From Nonomuraea lactucae (GTDB lineage: Bacteria; Actinomycetota; Actinomycetes; Streptosporangiales; Streptosporangiaceae): DNA of 35,723 bases. A program made the translations under genes and the position numbers. Shown in pieces: positions 6,206 through 13,259 of the stretch (positions within the stretch are counted from its first letter, which is position 1; every line of letters begins with the position of its first letter). The notes under the pieces were generated by a model, which was given only the letters and a program-made list of their open reading frames with translations, was not told where the DNA came from and searched no databases. Location: positions 1 through 35,723 of the forward strand of contig NZ_QNFZ01000014.1 of assembly GCF_003313395.1 (NCBI RefSeq), in the 5' to 3' direction.

Positions 6206-6700
6206 GTGAGTGTGAATCCCATCGACGACCCCCGGCTCACCGCCATGGGCCTGCTGGCCGAGGTCCACGCGGGTCTGGTCGCCCGGATGCAGCCGGTGCT
6301 CAGCACGGCGGGCCTGTCCGAGATCGACTTCGAGACGCTTCTCCGCCTGGGCCGTTCCCCCGGCGAACGGCTGCGGATGACCGACCTCGCCGCCCAGACG
6401 GGCCTGTCCACCAGTGGCGTGACCAGGGTCGTCGATCGCCTGGAACGTGACGGTCTGGTGACCCGCGTAGCCTGCACCGCCGACCGGCGTGCCTCCTATG
6501 CGGCGCTCACCGACGCCGGCCGTGAGCGGCTCACGGCCGTCCTGCCCCTCCATCTCGCCGACATCCAGCGGTGCTTCACGGGTTTGCTCGCCGACGAGCA
6601 GCTCGAGGCGTTCCTGGAGGCCCTCCGTACGATCCGCGACGTCGTACGGCCCTGCGCTACGGCCGGGGCGGCGGAGAGCAGATCCCCAGTTCGGTCCTGA
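6206..6700 (+). CDS. MarR-family transcriptional regulator
   Basis: The 164-residue protein starts at GTG 6206. After an N-terminal helix (GLLAEVHAGLVARMQPVL) comes a winged helix: LSEIDFETLLRLGRSPGERL, RMTDLAAQTGLSTSGVTRVVDRLERDGLV as helix-turn-helix, and the wing RVACTADRRASYAALTDAG with the D-R-R signature. C-terminal helices for dimerisation follow. It is divergent from the YceI gene and most likely represses it and itself through the palindromes at 6141-6182 (inference). The stop lies 43 bases inside the tail of the convergent sigma-factor gene (6657-7280). Confidence 0.88.
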   Translation: MSVNPIDDPRLTAMGLLAEVHAGLVARMQPVLSTAGLSEIDFETLLRLGRSPGERLRMTDLAAQTGLSTSGVTRVVDRLERDGLVTRVACTADRRASYAALTDAGRERLTAVLPLHLADIQRCFTGLLADEQLEAFLEALRTIRDVVRPCATAGAAESRSPVRS

Positions 6701-7280
6701 GCTTGGCCATGGCGCGCGACACCGTGCTCTTGACCGTGCCGACGCTGATCCCGAGGGTGCTGGCCACCTCGGGCTCCGTCATGTCCTCGTAGTAGCGCAG
6801 CACGATCGCGGCCCGCATGCGCTCCGGCAGCCTGCTCAGCGCCCGTTCGAGCCGCTCGTGCACCTCGCCGTACGCATCGGACTCGCAGGCCACCTCCGGC
6901 AACTCGTCGGAGGGGTACTCCTCGACCTTGCGCCGCCGCCACTGCGAGATGTTGATGTTGACCATGGCCCGCCTGACGTAACCGTCGAGCGCCCCGCGGT
7001 CCGTGATGCGGTCCCAGGCAAGGTATGTCCTGGTCAGAGCGTTCTGGAGCAGATCCTCGGCGTCCAAGGGATGTCCGGTCAGCTGATGAGCGGCGCGCAG
7101 CAGGGCGGGCCCGCGGGTCAGGACGTACTCGCGGAACTCCTCTTCACCTTTGGTGATCTGCATCGTGGCCAGAATCGCAGCCTGATGCCCTGTTAGGGCT
7201 GAACCCGAATTCATGATTCGGCCCGCCGACGACAAAGGTCCGTCAAGGTCGGTGGCGGTTTGTACGACGCCGGATGTCAT
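6657..7280 (-). CDS. SigE-family (sigma-70 type) RNA polymerase sigma factor
   Basis: The protein has 207 residues from ATG 7280, where AAGGGAAGGA lies just upstream; the conserved part begins only at MQITKGEEEFREYVLTRG, so ATG 7163 is a possible later start. Region 2 (LLRAAHQLTGHPLDAEDLLQNALTRTYLAWDRI) recruits core polymerase and the -10 element. Region 4 (LPERMRAAIVLRYYEDMTEPEVASTLGISVGTVKSTVSRAMAKLR) carries the -35 helix-turn-helix. This layout is the actinobacterial SigE-family group of ECF sigma factors. The gene is divergent from the barrel-like/MauE-like pair at 7380-9124, which it may transcribe. No separate anti-sigma gene is adjacent. Its 3' end overlaps the convergent MarR gene by 44 bases. 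Confidence 0.85.
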   Translation of the reverse strand: MTSGVVQTATDLDGPLSSAGRIMNSGSALTGHQAAILATMQITKGEEEFREYVLTRGPALLRAAHQLTGHPLDAEDLLQNALTRTYLAWDRITDRGALDGYVRRAMVNINISQWRRRKVEEYPSDELPEVACESDAYGEVHERLERALSRLPERMRAAIVLRYYEDMTEPEVASTLGISVGTVKSTVSRAMAKLRTELGICSPPPRP

Positions 7281-7379
7281 GTCCTTCCCTTGGGGATGCG
7301 TATTTTGCTCCCTAATGAGATGTGCCCGCGCGCCACGCGCGAAGTCGTGTGACGCTATAGGAGCGAGGAGGAGGGGTGG

Positions 7380-8327
7380 ATGGGCTATCCGAGCGTTGAG
7401 CGCCGGCGGATGCTCGCGGCGGCGGCGTTGGGGCGGGAGGCCGGAGCGCCGGGCCCCGAGCCGTCGAGCGGCGATCCGTTACGCGCCGTCGCGGGGGAGA
7501 TCCGCGACATCAGCCCGCATCTGGTCATCATCGAGACGCCCGAGGGCGGGGAGGAGCGGCTGGTCATCGCCCCATGGGCCACCGCCTGGCACGGCCGCGA
7601 CACCACCCCCGCCGATCTGCCCGCCGGCGCCCGGGTCATGATGCGCACCTGTCGCGAGGGCAGGGTCGTCGAGCGGATCTGGGCCGACACCACCCGGCTC
7701 ACCGGGACCATCCTGTCCATCGAGGGTCGCAAGGACCTGACGGTCCAGCTCTCCTGCGGCCCGCACCGGGGCCGCCGGACGATCGTCATCCCCTACCGGG
7801 CCACCGGCCGCATCCAGGTACGCCACCCCAAGCTGGAGCCCGGCTACCTCTTCGACGCGATCGGCGTCCGCAAGGACGGGACGTGCCTGGCCCTGCTGCC
7901 CGCGACCTCCCAGCCCCCCTACGCCGCGAAGGCCGTGCCACCTCCGCCGCCCGCCTACGCCGGGGGCCAGCCGCGCGTCTCCGGGACCGCGACCTGGTCG
8001 GACGCGTTCGACGACGGCGAGCGCGGCGTCGCCTACCCGATGGTGGAACGTTCTGACGCCGGATGTCCCGACGCCGAGGTGTCGTGCGCCGGCCTGCCGT
8101 ACCTCGCGGTGGGGTCGCTGCTCCAGGTGAAGAACGTCTGCGCGGACCGCTCGGTCAACGTCCCGATCGTCGCGTGCGGTTGCGTGGCCGGGCGCTTCTG
8201 CGATCGTTGCGTGGAATGCGGTACGTCGCCGCGCGGCCGGATCGCGGAGCTTTCGCCGTCGTCGTACGTCGAGCTCGGCGGCGACCTGGTCAAGGGGTGC
8301 TTCAACGCTCAGATCGGATTGGGGTGA
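7380..8327 (+). CDS. Two-part protein with a C-terminal RlpA-like barrel domain, function unknown
   Basis: The 315-residue protein starts at ATG 7380 after the strong SD GAGGAGGAGG. The N-terminus has ERRRMLAAAALG, a weak twin-arginine-like start with a short hydrophobic stretch. Residues about 35-180 form a beta-rich part. A proline-rich linker (PPPPPAYAGGQ, about 188-198) leads to a Cys-rich C-terminal domain (about 200-315). That domain resembles a double-psi beta-barrel of the RlpA/expansin type: GTATW, LPYLAVGSLLQVKN, SVNVPIVACGC, RIAELSPSSYVELGG. The Cys pattern suggests disulfides and hence an exported protein. The stop overlaps the GTG of the MauE-like gene, so the two are translationally coupled. 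A sigma-factor gene is divergent. A cell-envelope role is inferred. Confidence 0.65.
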   Translation: MGYPSVERRRMLAAAALGREAGAPGPEPSSGDPLRAVAGEIRDISPHLVIIETPEGGEERLVIAPWATAWHGRDTTPADLPAGARVMMRTCREGRVVERIWADTTRLTGTILSIEGRKDLTVQLSCGPHRGRRTIVIPYRATGRIQVRHPKLEPGYLFDAIGVRKDGTCLALLPATSQPPYAAKAVPPPPPAYAGGQPRVSGTATWSDAFDDGERGVAYPMVERSDAGCPDAEVSCAGLPYLAVGSLLQVKNVCADRSVNVPIVACGCVAGRFCDRCVECGTSPRGRIAELSPSSYVELGGDLVKGCFNAQIGLG

Positions 8328-9124
8328 CGCTGGTGGTGGCATCGCAGCTACCGGTCCTGATCGTGCTGCTCGTCCTCGGGACGGTGGCCAAGCTCGTCAC
8401 GGTGCGGTCGGGTGGCGAGCCGGGGGCGCTGTCGAGGCTGGGGCCGGCCGTGCTCGTTCCGGGGCGCATGCAGGCACCGGCGCTGGTGGCCTGCGCCGTG
8501 GGGGAACTGGTGCTCGCCGTGGGGCTCCTCGTGACCACCGTGCCAGTCTTCCGGTGGGCGACGGTCATGTTCTTCGCGCTCTCCACGTACGTGCTGCTGG
8601 AGCTGCGCAGGCGGCGGCCCGACGCGGGGTGCGGGTGCTTCGGCGAGGTCAGCGCGGCCCCGGTGGGCATCCGCGCGGTCGGCAGGACCGTCGTGCTCAC
8701 CGGCATGGCGGTGATGACCGTGTGGGCGGAGGTGCCCGGATGGGTGGCGTTCGCGCGGCCGTCGTGGTTCGTCGCCGCCGGGGTCGGTCTGCTGGCGCTG
8801 CTGTCGCCGGAGCTCGAGGAGATGATCGACCGGCTCCGCTACCGCGCGCCCTGCGAGCAGCGGCCGGCGCCCGCCGAGGGCGTCGCGCTGTCTCGGCTGC
8901 GGGGGAGCGGCCCGTGGCGTACGCACCGGGACCACGTCGCCGCGGCGGAGCCGTACGACAGCTGGCGGGAGCTGTGCTGGCGGTTCTTCGCCTTCCAGGG
9001 CAAGGACGGCGGCGACGTCGTCTTCGCGGTCTATCTCAGCGGGAGGCGCCCGGCGGTGCGGGTCGCCGTGGTCAGCCCGGAGGACAGCGGATCTCTGCCC
9101 GCGTATACGCCTGTATCGGCCTGA
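8324..9124 (+). CDS. MauE/DoxX-like integral membrane protein
   Basis: The 266-residue protein starts at GTG 8324, overlapping the previous stop (GTGA). It has four or five hydrophobic segments: LPVLIVLLVLGTVAKLV, ALVACAVGELVLAVGLLV, ATVMFFALSTYVLLEL, VLTGMAVMTVWAEV and SWFVAAGVGLLALL. The motif GCGCFGEVS after the third helix is typical of MauE-type proteins, which resemble DoxX and vitamin-K-epoxide-reductase-like redox membrane proteins. MauE is needed to mature the disulfide-rich methylamine dehydrogenase small subunit. The coupled upstream protein has a Cys-rich C-terminal domain, so this one may supply disulfide chemistry for it (inference). The C-terminal 80 residues are soluble and unrecognised. 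Confidence 0.8.
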   Translation: MTLVVASQLPVLIVLLVLGTVAKLVTVRSGGEPGALSRLGPAVLVPGRMQAPALVACAVGELVLAVGLLVTTVPVFRWATVMFFALSTYVLLELRRRRPDAGCGCFGEVSAAPVGIRAVGRTVVLTGMAVMTVWAEVPGWVAFARPSWFVAAGVGLLALLSPELEEMIDRLRYRAPCEQRPAPAEGVALSRLRGSGPWRTHRDHVAAAEPYDSWRELCWRFFAFQGKDGGDVVFAVYLSGRRPAVRVAVVSPEDSGSLPAYTPVSA

Positions 9125-9170
9125 CGCTAGACAGCCGTAGATTTCCCTCGACGGGCATGGCGATATGGCT

Positions 9171-9210
9171 CTATTGGGCTGTCTAGCTTCCCCACTAGAC
9201 AACCCAATAG
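9171..9210. terminator. Bidirectional terminator hairpin
   Basis: CTATTGGGCTGTCTAG (9171-9186) and CTAGACAACCCAATAG (9195-9210) pair in 15 of 16 positions around an 8-base loop. The hairpin lies in the 103-bp gap between convergent genes and can end both transcripts. Part of the arm (CTAGACAGCC) occurs once more at 9127-9136. Confidence 0.75.
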
Positions 9211-9227
9211 AGGACTAGGGGTGCCGG

Positions 9228-10409
9228 CTAGATCGGTTGCGCACGTAGGAACCTCCCGAAATGTGGCACGGTGAACGCGATCTGGCCGCGCTCGGCACTG
9301 TAGATCAGCCCCTTCTTGATGAGGCTGTCGCGGGCGGGTGACAGGCTGGACGGCTTGCGACCGAGGGCGTCGGCCACCTCAGCCGTGGAGACCGGCTCGT
9401 CACCGATCTGGGCCATGGCGTGCATGTAGTCGCGCTCGGCCGGGGTGGCCCGCTCGTAGCGGCTGCCGAAGAAGCCCACCGCGAGCTCCTCCTCGGCCTC
9501 GGGAGCGGAGACCTTGACGTCGTCCACCGTGATCGGGCTGCGTGGCGCCAGATCCCACGCCACCTTGCCGTAGGCCTGGACGAAGTAGGGATAGCCGTCG
9601 GCCGCCTCGTAGAGCGCGTCGAGGGCGTCCTGCGTGAACTCCACCTGCTCCTCGCGCGCGGGCAGGATCAGCGCCAGGTCGGCCGCTTCGCGGTCGAGCT
9701 TGTCGATGCGCGCGTAGCGGAACAGCCGCTCCGAGTAGCTCTTGCTGGCCGACAGCACGCTCGGCAGATGCGGCAGCCCGGCCCCGACCACGATCAGCGG
9801 GCCGCCCGACTGGGACAGCTCGTGGCAGGCGGCGCAGAGCGCGGAGACGTCTGCGGCCTGCACGTCTTGCATCTCGTCGATGAAGAGCGCGATGCCCACG
9901 CCCAGGTCGGTGGCCACGCTCGCCGCGTCGACGAACAGCTCGGTGAGGTCGATCTCCAGGTCGCCGGAGTCGGCGCGGCCCCGGCTGGCCGGCACCTCGA
10001 TGCCGGGCGACCAGTGCGAGGTGCCCTTGGCCGCGGCCGGATCGCGCATCGCGAACGCCTTGAGCACCCCGAGGAACTCCTCGATGCGCTCCGGCGCCCG
10101 GTGGCGCGGGGCCAGCTCGCGGATCGCCATGTGCAGGGCGGCGGCGACGGGACGGCGGATCGACTGGTCGGGCCGGGCCTCGATCTTGCCCGTGCCCCAC
10201 AGCCGCTGCATCGCCATGGACTTGAACGTGTTGAGCAGGACGGTCTTCCCGACGCCACGCAGGCCGGTGACGACCATGCTCCGCTCGGGGCGGCCACGGG
10301 CCACCCGCTCCAGCACGACCTCGAACTGCTGGAGCTCGCGGTCGCGCCCGGCCAGCTCGGGAGGACGCTGCCCGGCTCCGGGGGCGTAGGGATTGCGCAC
10401 AGGGTCCAC
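9228..10409 (-). CDS. AAA-type ATPase with winged-helix tail
   Basis: GTG 10409 is preferred as start because the conserved sequence begins DPVRNPYAPGAGQRPPELAG; the frame is open further upstream to 10514. The 393-residue protein has Walker A G-L-R-G-V-G-K-T (residues 49-56), Walker B ALFIDEMQDV, a sensor-1-like VVGAGLPHLP and, after the lid (ADGYPYFVQAYGKVAW), a winged-helix domain (ERDYMHAMAQIGDEPVSTAEVADALGRKPSSLSPARDSL). The arrangement resembles archaeal Orc1/Cdc6-like and other AAA_16-type signalling ATPases, and closely similar proteins are widespread in actinomycetes. It is transcribed alone and its target is unknown. The winged helix suggests DNA binding. It is soluble and cytoplasmic. 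Confidence 0.85.
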   Translation of the reverse strand: MDPVRNPYAPGAGQRPPELAGRDRELQQFEVVLERVARGRPERSMVVTGLRGVGKTVLLNTFKSMAMQRLWGTGKIEARPDQSIRRPVAAALHMAIRELAPRHRAPERIEEFLGVLKAFAMRDPAAAKGTSHWSPGIEVPASRGRADSGDLEIDLTELFVDAASVATDLGVGIALFIDEMQDVQAADVSALCAACHELSQSGGPLIVVGAGLPHLPSVLSASKSYSERLFRYARIDKLDREAADLALILPAREEQVEFTQDALDALYEAADGYPYFVQAYGKVAWDLAPRSPITVDDVKVSAPEAEEELAVGFFGSRYERATPAERDYMHAMAQIGDEPVSTAEVADALGRKPSSLSPARDSLIKKGLIYSAERGQIAFTVPHFGRFLRAQPI

Positions 10410-10681
10410 GCTCTCGGACTTTATTGCGGGATATAGCGGCCGTCTTAGATTTGGGCAGAAAGCGCTACGGCGTGTCCGAACAGGCGAGGGCGCCATCACA
10501 GTCACCGGACACACCCCCTCTCACCAGGCCGAACCTCTGTTCGATTCGCTACCGAGAACTGTAGCGCGGACTCGAACACGCATGCGATGGTTTCGGGTAA
10601 AGATCTTCGCAACCCCGCGCCCGGCTGCTCATCGGATGCCGAACTTGGCAGGCGTACCGCGAGCCCAATAACGTTCGCCCC

Positions 10682-11140
10682 ATGCGGACCTTCGCGAACG
10701 TACAGGAGCTCAAGTCGGCCGTCGGTGAGACGTTCGGCCCCACCGAGTGGCGCACGGTCACCCAGGAGCAGGTCAACCTCTTCGCCGACGCCACCGACGA
10801 CCACCAGTGGATCCACGTGGACGTGGAGCGGGCCAAGGAGGGCCCGTTCGGCGGCACGATCGCGCACGGCTACCTGAGCCTGTCGCTGCTGCCGTCGTTC
10901 ATGATGGAGCTCCTGCGCGTCGAGGGCATCGCCATGGGCGTCAACTACGGCCTCAACAAGGTCCGCTTCCCGAGGCCGGTGCCGGTCGGCGCGCGCGTCA
11001 GGGCCTCGGGCGAGCTGAGCGACGTCAAGGGCACCCCCGCCGGCTACCTGTCCAACCTCAAGGTGACGATCGAGGTCGAGGGGGAGCGGCGCCCGGCCTG
11101 CATCGCCGAGACGCTCAGCCTGTACATCCCGGCCGAGTAG
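10682..11140 (+). CDS. MaoC-like (R)-specific enoyl hydratase
   Basis: The 152-residue protein has the single hot-dog fold of MaoC/(R)-hydratases, which add water to trans-2-enoyl-thioesters. The active-site block is complete: ADATDDHQWIHVD with Asp and His, then FGGTIAHGYLSLSLLP. The start is ATG 10682. The stretch NYGLNKVRFPRPVPVGARVR is the standard second half of the fold. Single-domain actinobacterial homologues take part in fatty-acid or polyketide-type acyl metabolism, or in mycobacteria in FAS-II dehydration. Here it stands alone, between a divergent ATPase and a sigma-factor operon, so the substrate cannot be inferred. Confidence 0.92.
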   Translation: MRTFANVQELKSAVGETFGPTEWRTVTQEQVNLFADATDDHQWIHVDVERAKEGPFGGTIAHGYLSLSLLPSFMMELLRVEGIAMGVNYGLNKVRFPRPVPVGARVRASGELSDVKGTPAGYLSNLKVTIEVEGERRPACIAETLSLYIPAE

Positions 11141-11145
11141 TCCTT

Positions 11146-11181
11146 CTCTTCCGCGTGCTCTTCCCCGTGCTCTTTCCCGTG
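11146..11181. repeat. 12-bp tandem repeat, three units
   Basis: CTCTTCCGCGTG, CTCTTCCCCGTG and CTCTTTCCCGTG follow each other directly in the gap between the MaoC stop and the sigma-factor start. The pyrimidine-rich run may act as part of a terminator or may be slippage DNA; no function is visible. Confidence 0.6.
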
Positions 11182-11215
11182 CAACAGAAGCGCCCGCCCG
11201 CCGGTCCTTGGGTTC

Positions 11216-11692
11216 GTGGACCATACGGCTGATTTCGATGAGTTCGTCCGAGCGCGGGGCGAGGCGCTCCTGCGGTACGGCTACGTGCTCTCCGGAAACT
11301 CGGAGGACGCCGCCGACCTCGTTCAGGAGGCGCTAGCCAGGCTGGGTGACGCCTGGCCGCGCGTCCGCAGGAAGGACGACCCGGAGGGGTACGTCCGCAC
11401 GACCATGGTCCGGCTGCACATCAACGCCTGGCGGCGGCGGCACCGGGAGGACCTGGTCGCCGCGGTGCCCGAGCGCGGCAGGTTCGACCACTACGGCGAC
11501 GCCGACCTCTGGGCCGAGCTCCAGGAGCTTCCCCGCAAGCAGCGGGCCGTTCTCGTGCTCCGCTACTACGAGGACCTGCCCGACGAGAAGATCGCCGAGG
11601 TGCTCGGCGTCTCCCGTGGGACCGTGCGCAGCCAGGCCTCCCGTGCCCTGGACAAGCTCCGGATCAAGCGAGTGCTGCAGGAGGCGCGATGA
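11216..11692 (+). CDS. SigE-family RNA polymerase sigma factor
   Basis: The 158-residue protein starts at GTG 11216 (DHTADFDEFVRARGEALLRY). Region 2 is YVLSGNSEDAADLVQEALARLGDAW, with the WRRR of region 2.4 further on. Region 4 is LPRKQRAVLVLRYYEDLPDEKIAEVLGVSRGTVRSQASRALDKLR. This is the compact SigE-family group of ECF sigma factors, here at the usual length. Its stop overlaps the start of the next gene (ATGA at 11689-11692), so a sigma factor and a membrane-anchored partner are made together. The partner is a candidate regulator of its activity. This factor and that at 6657-7280 are related but clearly different. Confidence 0.88.
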   Translation: MDHTADFDEFVRARGEALLRYGYVLSGNSEDAADLVQEALARLGDAWPRVRRKDDPEGYVRTTMVRLHINAWRRRHREDLVAAVPERGRFDHYGDADLWAELQELPRKQRAVLVLRYYEDLPDEKIAEVLGVSRGTVRSQASRALDKLRIKRVLQEAR

Positions 11693-12993
11693 GAAGCGAA
11701 GAGGACCTGATCCGGACCCTGCGCACCGCCGCGGACCAGGTGCGTTCGGACGGTCTCGCGGGCGCGGTGGCCGCCCGCAGGCGTGCCCGCCGCATCAGGC
11801 AGCGGGTACAGGTGATGCTGGCGGCGGCCGCGGTCGTGGCGGTCGCGGGCGGTACGACGGCCGTCCTGTCCAGCGGGGGCGGGCAGGCGGGGCCGGCTGT
11901 CACCGTGACCTCCGGCGAACCATCGAGGTTGGAGGTCCAACCTGCGGCCGAGGTCTGGCCCAAGGCGGTCTTCAAGATGCCCGCCAAGGCCGCCGACGGC
12001 TGGAAATATCGCCCGATAACCGGCATGAGCCCAACTGAGGTGCTCCTCATCGCCGAGTCCTCGTTCGAGAAGGCGGGGCGGCTGGAGGTGTACGACTCGG
12101 CGGCCAAGAGCGCGCGCGTCCTCGGTGACGTACCGGCTCCCACGAACGTACGGGGCTACTACGCCCAGAACTTCGAGGTCGGCGAGAAGCACATCGCCTG
12201 GTACGGCGAGACCCCCAACAACGGCGACAAATGGGCAGATTTCTGGATCATGCCCAGGGAGGGCGGCGAGGCCAAGCAACTGGGCGAGGTCACCGGCTCG
12301 ATGGCCGAGGTGGAGCGCATCGGCGTCACGGACGACTCCGTCGTCTGGTCGGTGCGGTCGGGCGGCGTCTACCGCGTGCCGCTGACAGGCGGCACGCCTC
12401 AACGCATCGCGGGCAGCGACGGGCTGCACCTCCTCTCCTGGCCGTGGGCGGGTGACCGCACTCGCCGCGGGGACGTCACCAACCAGCACAGGCTGGTCAA
12501 CCTGGAGACCGGCGAGTCGAAGGACGTACAGGTACCGGACGGGGCGAAGGGCATGAGCTGCCTCCCCGACTGGTGTTTCGCCATGACGAAGGAAGGGGTG
12601 ATCGCACAGCGCGTGGACGGCTTCGTCCGGAAGACGCTGCCCAGTGAGCTCACCCTGATGGGGTCCGACGACGACCGGCTGGGCACCCGGTTCGCGCTCC
12701 TCTCCGGACACGACAGCACTCCGGTGTCGGAGAGCACTGCGCGGTCGATCGTGTTCGACGCGGCCACCGGCCTCAAGGCAGGCGTCGGCAAGGTCTGGCC
12801 GAACGGCGCGAGCGCCCTGGGCAGAGGCGTCTCCTCCTCGCCCACCACGATCATCTACTGGGATGAGGACCGGGAGCACTACGACGTGTGCGGGTCCGAG
12901 GGGGAGTCGAAGACGTGCCAGTCCAAGGAGCGGGGCGGCGGCAAGGAGTTCACCGTGCTGAACCTGGCGGCCGTCACAACAAAGGGTGAATGA
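11689..12993 (+). CDS. Membrane-anchored beta-propeller-like protein, partner of the sigma factor
   Basis: The 434-residue protein is translationally coupled to the sigma factor. The N-terminal 40 residues are cytoplasmic, with a basic RRRARRIRQR patch. A single membrane helix follows (VMLAAAAVVAVAGGTTAVLSS, about 43-63). The rest should be outside the membrane and has repeated short strands, for example AWYGETPNNGDKWADFW and SVVWSVRSGGVYRVPLTGGTPQRI, as in TolB-like beta-propellers. This sigma-factor/one-helix/propeller pairing recurs in actinomycetes. The short cytoplasmic part might bind the sigma factor as an anti-sigma region, but no zinc motif (HxxxCxxC) is present, so that is a guess. 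The 3' end overlaps the convergent gene by 20 bases. Confidence 0.75.
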   Translation: MRSEEDLIRTLRTAADQVRSDGLAGAVAARRRARRIRQRVQVMLAAAAVVAVAGGTTAVLSSGGGQAGPAVTVTSGEPSRLEVQPAAEVWPKAVFKMPAKAADGWKYRPITGMSPTEVLLIAESSFEKAGRLEVYDSAAKSARVLGDVPAPTNVRGYYAQNFEVGEKHIAWYGETPNNGDKWADFWIMPREGGEAKQLGEVTGSMAEVERIGVTDDSVVWSVRSGGVYRVPLTGGTPQRIAGSDGLHLLSWPWAGDRTRRGDVTNQHRLVNLETGESKDVQVPDGAKGMSCLPDWCFAMTKEGVIAQRVDGFVRKTLPSELTLMGSDDDRLGTRFALLSGHDSTPVSESTARSIVFDAATGLKAGVGKVWPNGASALGRGVSSSPTTIIYWDEDREHYDVCGSEGESKTCQSKERGGGKEFTVLNLAAVTTKGE

Positions 12994-13219
12994 TCGCGGC
13001 CACCGCCACCACCCCCAGCAGCCCCAGGTAGGCCAGCACGAGCCGGGTGTCCCGGAGCAGGCACTTGCTCCGGGACAACCCGGCTCGCCGCGCCTTCCAG
13101 TAACCCGCGAACCCCAGCGCCGCGAACCCCAGCACCGCCCACGCCCCCAGCAACCAGGCCAGCAGCGCGACCGTCGCATACACGCACAACCGCAGCGGAT
13201 CGTAGGGCTCGGCCTTCAC
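12974..13219 (-). CDS. Small membrane protein of the radical-SAM/Lgt-like operon
   Basis: The 81-residue protein starts at GTG 13219 with GGAGG 6-7 bases before it. It has two clear hydrophobic segments (LCVYATVALLAWLLGAWAVLGF-AALGF and LVLAYLGLLGVVAVAAIIH) separated by a basic loop (YWKARRAGLSRSKCLLRDTR). It is the last gene of the leftward operon and starts just after the radical SAM gene, connected through a duplicated start region. No family is recognised. A role as membrane partner of the operon's enzymes is inferred from position only. The end overlaps the convergent propeller gene by 20 bases. Confidence 0.65.
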   Translation of the reverse strand: MKAEPYDPLRLCVYATVALLAWLLGAWAVLGFAALGFAGYWKARRAGLSRSKCLLRDTRLVLAYLGLLGVVAVAAIIHPLL

Positions 13220-13259
13220 GTGACGACCTCCAGCGGCGCTTTCATGTGACGACCTCCAG
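13212..13259 (-). repeat. Tandem duplication of a ribosome-binding/start region
   Basis: 13212-13233 and 13238-13259 match in 20 of 22 bases, with a 26-base period. On the minus strand each copy encodes CTGGAGGTCGTCAC followed by RTGA, so each carries a GGAGG site and an ATG or GTG. The first copy ends the radical SAM gene (PLEVVT, stop in ATGA). Its ATG 13245 opens a 9-codon frame (MKAPLEVVT) ending at 13216, inside the GTGA that starts the next gene. Confidence 0.75.
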
